A DNA stretch of 64,000 nucleotides from positions 1-64,000 of the forward strand of contig NZ_JBGMWH010000012.1 of NCBI RefSeq assembly GCF_041514305.1, given 5' to 3'. Under the pieces are notes generated by a model that saw nothing but the letters and a program-made list of their open reading frames with translations, was not told the DNA's origin and searched no databases. The stretch is from Salinarimonas chemoclinalis (GTDB taxonomy: Bacteria > Pseudomonadota > Alphaproteobacteria > Rhizobiales > Beijerinckiaceae). The translations under genes and the position numbers were made by a program. Below, piece by piece: positions 43,133-51,319 of this stretch (position 1 is the first letter of the stretch; every line of letters starts with the position of its first letter).

Positions 43133-43801
43133 ATGCCGATGACCGACGAGACGAAATCCCATCGCCCGCGCGGGCTGCGCCGCGGCCCGATCGTGGTCGC
43201 GGGCGGCCTCGTCGTCGGCGCACTCGTAGCTTTCGCGCTCGTCTCCCGCAACAGCGAAGCCGTCGCCGAGGCCTGCATCCCCGCGCAGGAGACGCTCGCG
43301 CGCCTCGCGCCGACCGCCACCGGCGAGGTCGCGGCGGTGTCCGTGCACGCGACGCCCCGCCTCGCGCCGCAGATCGCGTTCTCGGGCCCGCAGGGCGAGC
43401 CGCTGACGCTCGCTGACTTCGCAGGCAAGGCGGTGCTCCTCAACCTCTGGGCCACCTGGTGCGCGCCCTGCCGCGAGGAGATGCCGGCGCTGGACGCCCT
43501 CCAGGAGACGTATGGTGGCGCGGATTTCGAGGTCGTGGCGATCAACGTCGACACCCGCCACCTCGACCGCCCCCGTGCCTGGCTCGAGGAGCACGGCATC
43601 GACGACCTCGCCTACTACGCCGAGAACGACGGCACGCTGATGCAGACCCTCCAGCGCTCGGGCCACGTCGTGGGCCTGCCGACGACGATCCTCGTGGACG
43701 GTGCGGGCTGCGAACTCGCCGTGCTCAAGGGTCCGGCGGAATGGGCGAGCGAGGACGCCTTCGCGATGATCCGCACCGCGCTCGGGCGCGAGGGCGGCTG
43801 A
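43133..43801 (+). CDS. tlpA: TlpA-family thiol:disulfide interchange protein
   Basis: The product is 222 aa. An N-terminal membrane anchor (about residues 20-37, IVVAGGLVVGALVAFALV) places the thioredoxin domain in the periplasm. The redox motif is WCAPC (109-113) in NLWATWCAPCREEMPAL, and the cis-Pro lies in GLPTTILVDGAG. TlpA reduces copper-site cysteines for cytochrome oxidase assembly in Bradyrhizobium; the same role is likely here. Start codons at 43133 and 43139 are both possible and ribosome sites are weak. The pairing with argH is found across Hyphomicrobiales. Confidence 0.92.
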   Translation: MPMTDETKSHRPRGLRRGPIVVAGGLVVGALVAFALVSRNSEAVAEACIPAQETLARLAPTATGEVAAVSVHATPRLAPQIAFSGPQGEPLTLADFAGKAVLLNLWATWCAPCREEMPALDALQETYGGADFEVVAINVDTRHLDRPRAWLEEHGIDDLAYYAENDGTLMQTLQRSGHVVGLPTTILVDGAGCELAVLKGPAEWASEDAFAMIRTALGREGG

Positions 43802-44125
43802 GGGGGTCGCGACCGTCGATGCCGAGCGCCGAGGTCCTCCCCTTCCCCTCGTGGGGAAGGGCGGGGGTGGGGGGCGTGCAGAACGATCTCCACGCCCATG
43901 CCCCACCACCACGTCCGCGCCCGCATCGACGTCGCCGCCCATCCTGCCCGCCCCACACCCCCAGCCCCTCTCCACGAGGGAGAGGGGAGCTCCCGAACGC
44001 GCGCCCTCGACGTCGCGGCGCGTCCTCCCAACCGCCGGGAACCGCATCCTCACCCTGCCGGTTGGGCACGACAGCCCTCAGCGCGCCCTTTGCCGTGACG
44101 CGGCGGCTGACGTAGATTGCCCGCC
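43802..44125. other. Intergenic region with a MITE-like element between tlpA and nadE
   Basis: The 324-base gap is filled in large part by the inverted-repeat element at 43836-43989. The rest, about 130 bases before nadE, shows no clear promoter boxes. Confidence 0.5.
43836..43989. repeat. MITE-like element with hairpin inverted ends, copy B
   Basis: The ~154-bp element has the same ends as copy A at 37118. The left end runs CCTCCCCTTCCCCTCGTGG then GGAAGGGCGGGGGTGGGGGGCGTGCAGAACGATCTC in substance. The right end is CGCCCCACACCCCCAGCCCC followed by TCTCCACGAGGGAGAGGGGAG. The interior is unrelated to that of copy A except at the left junction. It follows the tlpA stop by 34 bases. Confidence 0.85.
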
Positions 44126-45868
44126 ATGACCCGCACGACCTTCCGCATCGCCCTCGCGCAGCTCGACCCCACCCTCGGCGCCGTCGACGCCAACCTCGCC
44201 CTCGCCCGCAGGGCGCGGGCCGAGGCGGCGGCCGAGGGCGCGGACCTCGTCGTCTTCACCGAACTGTTCCTCGCCGGCTACCCGGCGGAGGACCTCGTCC
44301 TCAAGCCCGCCTTCCAGGACGCCTGCCGAAGCGCGCTCGAGAGCCTCGCGCGCGACACCGCCGACGGCGGCCCCGCGGTGCTCATCGGCCTCCCATTCGT
44401 GGAGGGCGGCACGCTCCACAATTCCTACGCCTATCTCGACGAGGGCCGCGTCGGGGCCGTGCGCCACAAGGTGGACCTCCCGAATTACGGCCCCTTCGAC
44501 GAGAAGCGGGTGTTCGAACCCGGCCCGCTCCCCGGCCCGATCATGATCCGCGGCGTGCGCGTCGGCGCGCCGATCTGCGAGGACATCTGGGGCGAGGAGG
44601 TGGTCGAGTGCCTCGCGGAGACGGGGGCGGAGATCCTCGTCGTGCCAAACGGCTCGCCCTACTGGCGCGGCAAGACCGACGAGCGCTTCTCCATCGCCGC
44701 CGCGCGGGTGACCGAGAGCGGCCTCCCGATGATCTACGTGAACCAGGTCGGCGGCCAGGACGAGCTCGTCTTCGACGGCGCCTCCTTCCTGCTCCAGGCG
44801 GACTGCGCGCTGGCCGGCATGCTGCCGAGCTTCGCCGCGTGCGTCGTCACCACCACCTGGGAGCGCGGGCCGGACGGCTGGCGCTGCACGGACGCGCCCC
44901 GCGACGTCGCCCCCGAGGGCGCGCGGGCGGACTACGCCGCCTGTGTGCTGGGGCTGCGCGACTACGTCGAGAAGACGGGCTTCCCGGGCGTCGTGCTCGG
45001 CCTCTCGGGCGGCATCGATTCGGCCCTGTGCGCGGCGATGGCGGTCGACGCGCTCGGCCCCGAGCGCGTGCATTGCGTGATGTTGCCCTACCGCTACACC
45101 GCCTCGACCTCGCTCGAGGACGCCGCCGCCTGCGCGCGGGCGCTCGGCGTGCGCTACGACATTCTGCCGATCGCGGACGCGGTGGAGGGCGCCGAGCGCG
45201 TGCTCGCGCCGCTCTTCGCGGGCACCGAGCCCGGCGTCACCGAGGAGAACGTCCAGAGCCGCACCCGCGGCACGCTGCTCATGGCGATCTCGAACAAGTT
45301 CGGCGCCATGGTGGTGACCACGGGCAACAAGTCCGAGATGTCGGTGGGCTACTCCACCCTCTACGGCGACATGAACGGCGGCTTCAACCCGGTGAAGGAC
45401 CTCTACAAGACCGAGGTCTTCGCCCTCTCGCACCTGCGCAACTCCTGGAAGCCGCCGGGCGCGCGGGGCCCCGACGGCGTCGTCATCCCCGAGCGGATCA
45501 TCACCAAGCCCCCCACCGCCGAGCTGCGCGAGAACCAGACCGACCAGGATTCGCTGCCGCCCTACGACGTGCTCGACGACATCCTCGCGCTCCTCGTCGA
45601 GGGCGAGACCCGCATCTCCGACATCGTGGCGCGGGGCCACGACGCGGACGTGGTCCGCAAGGTCGAGCGGCTCCTCACCATCGCCGAGTACAAGCGCCGG
45701 CAGGCCGCGCCGGGCGTGAAGGTCACCCGCCGCAGCTTCGGCCGCGACCGCCGCTACCCGATCGTGAACCGCTTCCGGGACGCGGGGGAGCCGGCGTTCG
45801 CGGGGGACGCGAGCCTGTATCGGGACGGTGGTGCGGCCGGGGGGAGCCGGGTGGATCTGGATTTTTGA
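44126..45868 (+). CDS. nadE: Glutamine-dependent NAD+ synthetase
   Basis: The product is 580 aa. The N-terminal nitrilase-type glutaminase domain (1-260) has its Glu-Lys-Cys set in FTELFLAGYPAEDL, HKVDLPNYGPFDEKRVF and GAPICEDIWGEEVVE. The C-terminal synthetase domain has the PP-loop LSGGIDSALCAAMAVDALG, then TTGNKSEMSVGYSTLYGDMN and LYKTEVFALS. It converts deamido-NAD+ to NAD+ with ammonia from glutamine. The ATG at MTRTTFRIAL is chosen; a TTG three codons earlier is the alternative. Confidence 0.97.
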   Translation: MTRTTFRIALAQLDPTLGAVDANLALARRARAEAAAEGADLVVFTELFLAGYPAEDLVLKPAFQDACRSALESLARDTADGGPAVLIGLPFVEGGTLHNSYAYLDEGRVGAVRHKVDLPNYGPFDEKRVFEPGPLPGPIMIRGVRVGAPICEDIWGEEVVECLAETGAEILVVPNGSPYWRGKTDERFSIAAARVTESGLPMIYVNQVGGQDELVFDGASFLLQADCALAGMLPSFAACVVTTTWERGPDGWRCTDAPRDVAPEGARADYAACVLGLRDYVEKTGFPGVVLGLSGGIDSALCAAMAVDALGPERVHCVMLPYRYTASTSLEDAAACARALGVRYDILPIADAVEGAERVLAPLFAGTEPGVTEENVQSRTRGTLLMAISNKFGAMVVTTGNKSEMSVGYSTLYGDMNGGFNPVKDLYKTEVFALSHLRNSWKPPGARGPDGVVIPERIITKPPTAELRENQTDQDSLPPYDVLDDILALLVEGETRISDIVARGHDADVVRKVERLLTIAEYKRRQAAPGVKVTRRSFGRDRRYPIVNRFRDAGEPAFAGDASLYRDGGAAGGSRVDLDF

Positions 45869-46166
45869 AGCATCCCGGCGCGTGGATCCCGAAGGGCGCG
45901 CGCCTCCGGCACGCCCGGGCCGTACGCCGCAGGGCGAACGTACCAGCACTTGAACCGATTCACGTCGATGACGAAGATCTTCTAGTGCCCTCCAGACGAA
46001 TAGTAGCTTATATGTGATATAATTTTAAATTATCTTATTTGCGTTGATGTTATATAATCTTTCGTCTACAACATCTCCCGATACGAAGACGGCTTCACGA
46101 TGGTCGCTGGGCGCCCGGCCGGGCGCGGAGATGCGCCCGCTCGCGAGCCATCGCACGGAGGTGATC
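45869..46166. promoter_or_regulatory. AT-rich upstream region of the triple-repeat orphan gene
   Basis: About 46000-46075 is strikingly AT-rich (TTATATGTGATATAATTTTA, AAATTATCTTATTT). A perfect TATAAT lies at 46053-46058 with only a poor -35 partner (TTATCT near 46030). The message would then have a leader of about 100 bases ending in GGAGGTGATC before the ATG. The first 130 bases of the gap, behind nadE, show nothing I can name. Confidence 0.5.
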
Positions 46167-48077
46167 ATGACGACGCTCGATACCCGCCTCGACACCGCAA
46201 CGACGGGAACCGGCCGGACCGGCCCGACCGACTTCGGCTTCGTGATGCCGCAGCCGACGCCCGGCGCCGGCGGCGTCGGAACCACCACCGGCACCGGCGG
46301 TCCCCTGATCGTCGCCCAGACCGCGCCGATCGACCTGATCGACGCCGCGCGCGAGGCGCTGACGCCGGATGCGCTGGTGTTCGGGGCGACGACGCCGCGC
46401 ATGCCCGGCGGCGTCCCGGGTTTCCTCGCGCCCGCCGGCAACTTCGCCCTCTACGGCCTCGAGAACGGCAACTGGAGCTATTTCGGTGCGCGTCCGGTCC
46501 AGCCGCTGCCCTCGATCCCCACGCCCTGGGGGCCGATCCGGCAGGGCCTGTCGTACGTCGGCACCGCCGGCCAGGCGGCCGACGGCAGCTTCACCGACCA
46601 GGCCGGCGTGGGCTGGACCGCCGTCATCCCCTCCCCCTCGGGCGACATTCTGCTCTTCGCCAACTCGCGGCAGGACGCGCTGACGATCGGCAACGCGATC
46701 CAGGACCGCGGGAGGCACATCGTCAACGTCAACTTCGGCGCGGCCTACGCCCTCAACGACGGCGCGGCGCGGCTGCTCGCCACGAAGTTTCCCGGCGCCG
46801 CTCTCGTGATCGAGGGCGCCTCGCAGGTGACCGGCGCCAACGTCTGGGGCGGCGTCGGCTATTCCGAGGTGCCGATCCAGATGGTCATCGAGAACGGCGC
46901 CCCCAGCGCCCTGATCATCAACGGCAACGAGATCCCGATGGACCAGCTCGCCGCGCTCTTCGGCGACGAGATCGAGAGCCGCGCGCTCGGCGGCGGGTTC
47001 ATGCCGTCGAGCCTGAACAACTCGGTGCTGCGCGACTTCGACCCCCGCTACACCAACCTGACGCAGGAGGGCTCGGACTGGGGGCAGGTGATCGAGCGCG
47101 CCTTCGAGCGCGGCGTCAGCGACCCCGCGCAGCAATACGCCCTGATGCTCCAGGCGCTCCAGAACCCGCAGGCCGTGTTCGGCGACCTGCCGCCCGAGGG
47201 ACGCAAGGCCGCGCTCGTGCTCGTCAACGCCCTGCTCGGGCGCACCGACGAGGCCAACCGCCTCGCCGCCGAGCTCTACCCCTGGGACAACACGGTCGAC
47301 GGCCTGCGCCCGCGCGGGCTCCAGACCCTGCGGATCGACGAGCTCGCCGCCCTCGACGGCGCGCGCGCCGGCGGGGAGCGGGTCTCCTACGGCTGGGTCG
47401 GCGTGCCGGGCATCGGCCAGGCGGAGCTGCGCTACGACCCCGTCGCCGAGCGCTACTCGGTGCACGGCCGCAACGGCGCCCAGCACCCTCTGCCGAACGC
47501 CGGCTCGCTGGAGGAGGCACGCGAGCAGGCCCGCGCCCTCATCCGCGGCGGCGGATTTTCGCCGGAGAACCTCCACCCGCTCGCCGGCCCGCCGGTGGCG
47601 AACATCCCCACCGATCAGCCGATCCGCATCGGCCAGGGCTGGGCCGGCGTGGAGGGCATCGGGCAGCTCGAGATTCGCTGGGATTCGCGCACCGGCGACT
47701 ACTCGGCGCACGGACCCGGCGGCGCGCAGTACCCGCTCCGCGGTGCCGACACCCTCCAGGAGGCGCAGGCGCGCGTGCGCGCGATGATCGCCGGCGGCGG
47801 CGTGAGCCCGCAGAACATGTTCCCGCTCGCCGGCCCGCCGGTGGCGAACATCCCGACCGATCAGGCGACGCGGATCGGCCAGGGCTGGGCCGGCGTCGAG
47901 GGCATCGGCCAGCTCGAGATCCGCTGGGATTCGCGCACGGGCGACTACTCGGCGCACGGGCCGAACGGCGCCCAGTACCCGCTGCCCGACGTCCTCACCC
48001 TCGCCGAGGCGAAGGAGCGCGTGCGCGAGATGATCCGCAACGGCGGCGTCAGCCCGCAGAACATGTTCCCGCTCTGA
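46167..48077 (+). CDS. Orphan protein with three C-terminal ~82-residue repeats
   Basis: The product is 636 aa with no signal peptide or membrane helix, preceded by an almost perfect ribosome site (GGAGGTGATC). Residues 1-45 are Thr/Gly-rich; about 50-400 form an unrecognised region (for example APAGNFALYGLENGNWSYFG and IVNVNFGAAYALNDGAARLL, and VIEGASQVTGANVWGGVGYS). Repeats lie at 404-485, 486-567 and 568-636. Each has a beta-like half (GQGWAGVEGIGQLEIRWDSR, TGDYSAHGPNGAQYPL) and a helical half (TLAEAKERVREMIRNGG) ending SPQNMFPL. Repeats two and three are nearly identical in protein, with mostly third-position DNA changes, so they are selected. I know no family; a binding or secreted-effector role is only a guess. 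Confidence 0.8.
   Translation: MTTLDTRLDTATTGTGRTGPTDFGFVMPQPTPGAGGVGTTTGTGGPLIVAQTAPIDLIDAAREALTPDALVFGATTPRMPGGVPGFLAPAGNFALYGLENGNWSYFGARPVQPLPSIPTPWGPIRQGLSYVGTAGQAADGSFTDQAGVGWTAVIPSPSGDILLFANSRQDALTIGNAIQDRGRHIVNVNFGAAYALNDGAARLLATKFPGAALVIEGASQVTGANVWGGVGYSEVPIQMVIENGAPSALIINGNEIPMDQLAALFGDEIESRALGGGFMPSSLNNSVLRDFDPRYTNLTQEGSDWGQVIERAFERGVSDPAQQYALMLQALQNPQAVFGDLPPEGRKAALVLVNALLGRTDEANRLAAELYPWDNTVDGLRPRGLQTLRIDELAALDGARAGGERVSYGWVGVPGIGQAELRYDPVAERYSVHGRNGAQHPLPNAGSLEEAREQARALIRGGGFSPENLHPLAGPPVANIPTDQPIRIGQGWAGVEGIGQLEIRWDSRTGDYSAHGPGGAQYPLRGADTLQEAQARVRAMIAGGGVSPQNMFPLAGPPVANIPTDQATRIGQGWAGVEGIGQLEIRWDSRTGDYSAHGPNGAQYPLPDVLTLAEAKERVREMIRNGGVSPQNMFPL
47376..48074 (+). repeat. Three in-frame repeat units inside the orphan gene
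   Basis: Units of 246, 246 and 207 bases start at 47376, 47622 and 47868. Units two and three are almost identical over the first 120 bases and differ mainly at silent positions; unit one is more diverged. The third unit lacks the linker GPPVANIPTDQ that ends units one and two. Confidence 0.9.
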
Positions 48078-48169
48078 GGCGATCCCGCACAAATCACGAG
48101 ATCGCCCAAGTGATCTGAACTAAGCTCCGGCCGCGCCGCGCCTTTGCGCCGCGCGTCCGGAGAGACCGA

Positions 48170-49774
48170 ATGCTCGAGATCCTGCGCCAGCTCTTCTCCC
48201 CCGAGAGCCTCGCGCCCCACGGCATGTGCCTGACCTGGCGCCCCGAGCTGATCTATGCGCACGTCGTCTCGGACGCGCTGATCGGCGCGGCCTACTTCTC
48301 GATCCCGCTGGCGCTCGGCGCCTTCGTGATCAAGCGGCGCGACGTCACGTTCGGCTGGGTGTTCTGGTGCTTCGCGCTGTTCATCCTCGCCTGCGGGGCG
48401 ACGCACTTCTTCTCCATCTGGACGCTGTGGAACCCGGACTACGGCGCCCAGGCCCTGCTCAAGGGCTTCACCGCGCTCGTCTCGCTCGCCACCGCCGCGA
48501 TCCTCTGGCCGCTCCTGCCCGCCGCGCTCGCGCTGCCCTCGCCCAGGCAGCTCGCCGCGGCGAACGCGAGCCTCGAGGCGCGCATCGCCGAGCGCGACGC
48601 GGCGCTGGCGGCGCTGCGGCGCGAGATCGCGGAACGTGAGAAGGCGGAGGAGACGCTGCGTCAGGTCCAGAAGATGGAGGCGGTCGGCCAGCTCACCGGC
48701 GGCGTCGCGCACGACTTCAACAACCTGCTCGCGGCGACGCTGTCGAGCCTCGAGCTCCTCGCCAAGCGCGTGCCCGAGGAGGACGCCAAGGCGCGGCGCT
48801 ACCTCGAAAACGCGTTGACCGCAACGGAGCGCGGGGCGGCGCTGACGCATCGCCTCCTCGCCTTCGCGCGGCGCCAGGCGCTCGCGCCGACGATCCTCGA
48901 CATCGCCGGTCTCGTCTCGGGCATGATGGACCTGCTGCGCCGCTCGCTCGGCCCGATGATCGACGTCGAGACGCGCTTTCCGGACGCCCTCCCGCCGGTT
49001 CGGGTCGACGCCAACCAGCTCGAGCTCGCGCTCCTCAACCTCGCGGTCAACGCCCGCGACGCCATGCCCGAGGGCGGGCGGCTCGTCGTCTCCGCGAGCG
49101 AGACCACCATCTCTGAGGGCGATCCCGCCTGCCTCGCTCCTGGGCGCTACGTGCGCATCGCTGTGCGCGACACGGGCTGCGGCATGGACGCCGAGACGCT
49201 CGCGCGCGCCGCCGAGCCCTTCTACACGACGAAGGAGATCGGCAAGGGCACGGGGCTCGGCCTCTCCATGGTCCACGGCCTCGCAGCCCAGTCCGGCGGC
49301 GCGCTGCGCCTCGCGAGCGAGCCCGGCGTCGGCACCGAGGCCGTGATCCTGCTGCCCACGGCGGACGCGGCGGACATCACGCCGGCCGCGGTCGCAGAGC
49401 CGCGCGACGGGCCGCTGCCGCCGCTCGCCGTCCTCCTCGTCGACGACGACCCGCTGGTGCTCGCCGGCACGCGCGACCTCCTGGCCGACGCCGGCCACCG
49501 CGTCGTGGCGGTCGGCTCCGCCGCCGAGGCGCTGGAGCGGCTCGAGGCGCAAGAGGGGTTCGACGTCGTGCTCACGGACCTCGCCATGCCCGGCATGACT
49601 GGGCTCGCGCTCGCGCAGGCGCTGCGGGAGCGCCGACCCGACCTGCCGGTCGTGCTGCTCACCGGCTTCGGCGAGGCCGCGGGCGACTGGCCGCGCCTCG
49701 CCAAGCCCTTCCACGCCGAGGACCTCGCCCGCGCCCTGGCGCCGATCGCCCGGGCACGCACCGATCGCGGGTGA
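48170..49774 (+). CDS. Hybrid histidine kinase with ethylene-receptor-like membrane domain
   Basis: The product is 534 aa. Residues about 28-120 form three membrane helices with SDALIGAAYFSIPLALGAFV and LFILACGATHFFSIWTLW. Asp 35, Tyr 42, Ile 45, Pro 46, Cys 75 and His 79 are spaced exactly as Asp25, Tyr32, Ile35, Pro36, Cys65 and His69 of plant ETR1, which bind the copper-ethylene site. A coiled coil (130-165) leads to the kinase core: H box GGVAHDFNNLLA (His 181), N box LNLAVNARDAMPEGG, G boxes DTGCGMD and GTGLGLSMVHG. A C-terminal receiver (about 418-530) has DDD and phospho-acceptor Asp 470 in VLTDLAMPGMTG. The membrane ligand could be ethylene, another small olefin or copper. No GAF domain is present, unlike ETR1. 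Confidence 0.9.
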   Translation: MLEILRQLFSPESLAPHGMCLTWRPELIYAHVVSDALIGAAYFSIPLALGAFVIKRRDVTFGWVFWCFALFILACGATHFFSIWTLWNPDYGAQALLKGFTALVSLATAAILWPLLPAALALPSPRQLAAANASLEARIAERDAALAALRREIAEREKAEETLRQVQKMEAVGQLTGGVAHDFNNLLAATLSSLELLAKRVPEEDAKARRYLENALTATERGAALTHRLLAFARRQALAPTILDIAGLVSGMMDLLRRSLGPMIDVETRFPDALPPVRVDANQLELALLNLAVNARDAMPEGGRLVVSASETTISEGDPACLAPGRYVRIAVRDTGCGMDAETLARAAEPFYTTKEIGKGTGLGLSMVHGLAAQSGGALRLASEPGVGTEAVILLPTADAADITPAAVAEPRDGPLPPLAVLLVDDDPLVLAGTRDLLADAGHRVVAVGSAAEALERLEAQEGFDVVLTDLAMPGMTGLALAQALRERRPDLPVVLLTGFGEAAGDWPRLAKPFHAEDLARALAPIARARTDRG

Positions 49775-49877
49775 CCCTCGGGGGAGCCGCGCGCGACCCG
49801 CGCAGGGGCTTGCGCGCCCCGGCGATTTGGGCCATATGCCGGGTCCGGCCCGCGGCGTCCCCGCGGCGGCCCGCCAT

Positions 49878-49954
49878 GCAGCTGTAGCTCAGTTGGTTAG
49901 AGCGTCGGATTGTGGCTCCGAAGGTCGGCGGTTCGAGCCCGCCCAGCTGTACCA
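49878..49954 (+). tRNA. tRNA-His (GTG), alphaproteobacterial type
   Basis: The 77-nt gene has acceptor GCAGCTG/CAGCTGT with a terminal G-U pair, D arm GCTCAGTTGGTTAGAGC, anticodon stem TCGGA/TCCGA with loop TTGTGGC (anticodon GTG), T arm GGCGGTTCGAGCCCGCC, discriminator A and an encoded CCA. The base before position 1 is T, so the usual G-1 of tRNA-His is not encoded. Confidence 0.95.
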
Positions 49955-50067
49955 TTTCCCCGTCTCTCCCCCCGCTCCCAGGCCCGATTGGCCCGCGCTC
50001 ACGTGCGCGGCGCTTCCGCTCGCCCGTGCCGCCACTATGATCGCGCGGCAACGAACGGGAGGACGCC

Positions 50068-51135
50068 ATGGCGCGCACGTACAGGATCGCGGTGATCCCC
50101 GGTGACGGGATCGGCAAGGAGGTGGTGCCCGAGGGCGTGCGCGTGCTCGAGGAGGCCGCGAAGCGCCACGGCTTCACGCTCGAGCAGGACTGGTTCGACT
50201 TCGCCTCCTGCGACTACTTCGCCAGGCACGGGCGAATGATGCCCGAGGACTGGAAGGAACGCATCGGCGGCCACGACGCCGTCTACTTCGGCGCGGTGGG
50301 CTGGCCCGAGACGGTGCCCGACCACGTCTCCCTGTGGGGCTCGCTGCTGCTGTTCCGCCGCGAGTTCGACCAGTACGTCAACCTGCGCCCGGTCAAGCTC
50401 ATGCCCGGCGTCCCCTCGCCGCTCGCGGGGCGGGAGCCCGGCGACATCGACTTCCTCGTCGTGCGCGAGAACACCGAGGGCGAGTACTCCTCGGTCGGCG
50501 GGCGCATGTTCGCGGGCACGGACCGCGAGGTGGTGATCCAGGAGACGGTGATGACGCGCATCGGCGTCGACCGCGTGCTGCGCTACGCCTTCGAGCTCGC
50601 GGGCCGGCGCCCGCGCAGGAAGCTCACCTCGGCGACCAAGTCGAACGGCATCTCCATCACGATGCCGTACTGGGACGAGCGGGTGGCGGAGATGGCGAAG
50701 GCCTACCCCGAGATCGCGGTCGACAAGTTCCACATCGACATCCTGACCGCGCACTTCGTTCTGCATCCGGACTGGTTCGACGTCGTGGTGGCCTCGAACC
50801 TGTTCGGCGACATCCTCTCCGACCTCGGCCCCGCCTGCACGGGCACCATCGGCATCGCGCCGTCCGGCAACATCAACCCGGAGGGCGACCACCCCTCCCT
50901 GTTCGAGCCCGTCCACGGCTCCGCGCCGGACATCGCGGGCCAGGGCGTCGCCAACCCGATCGGGCAGATCTGGTCGGGCGCGATGATGCTCGACCATCTC
51001 GGCGAGCGCGAGGCGGCCGCCGAGATCGTCGCGGCGATCGAGCGCACGCTCGCGGAGCGGACCCTGCGCACCCGCGATCTCGGCGGCAACGCCGGCACAC
51101 TGGAGTGCGGCCGTGCCGTGGCCGGCGCCCTCTGA
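50068..51135 (+). CDS. Tartrate / D-malate dehydrogenase-type beta-decarboxylating dehydrogenase
   Basis: The product is 355 aa of the isocitrate/isopropylmalate dehydrogenase family. Landmarks are IAVIPGDGIGKEVVPEG, FGAVGWPETVPDHVSLWGSL, NLRPVKLMPGV, DFLVVRENTEGEYSSVGGRM, TSATKSNGISITMPYWDE, ASNLFGDILSDLGPA and FEPVHGSAPDIAGQGVANPI. The VRENTEGEYS block and overall form fit the tartrate dehydrogenase (TtuC/DmlA) branch better than LeuB. The enzyme uses NAD+ and a divalent metal. The exact substrate (D-malate, tartrate or another 2-hydroxy acid) is uncertain. It stands alone after tRNA-His. Confidence 0.9.
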   Translation: MARTYRIAVIPGDGIGKEVVPEGVRVLEEAAKRHGFTLEQDWFDFASCDYFARHGRMMPEDWKERIGGHDAVYFGAVGWPETVPDHVSLWGSLLLFRREFDQYVNLRPVKLMPGVPSPLAGREPGDIDFLVVRENTEGEYSSVGGRMFAGTDREVVIQETVMTRIGVDRVLRYAFELAGRRPRRKLTSATKSNGISITMPYWDERVAEMAKAYPEIAVDKFHIDILTAHFVLHPDWFDVVVASNLFGDILSDLGPACTGTIGIAPSGNINPEGDHPSLFEPVHGSAPDIAGQGVANPIGQIWSGAMMLDHLGEREAAAEIVAAIERTLAERTLRTRDLGGNAGTLECGRAVAGAL

Positions 51136-51319
51136 CGAGGCCGCCACGGCTCGGATCGCGCCGCGACATGAAACGGTTCAAAAACTTTACGGTTGCGTCT
51201 GCCCCTTGGTAAATAACGGGGTCTTAAGAGTGGGGCGTCGATCCTGACGCTCGTGAATTGCAAACGCCCCGGCGGCGCCTCCCCGCGCCCCGGGGCGAAC
51301 CACGAGCGAGGGTATGAGA

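Noticed and set aside
44078..45949. 623-codon minus-strand frame opposite nadE
   Set aside because: Antisense to a fully supported gene; typical high-GC third-position shadow.
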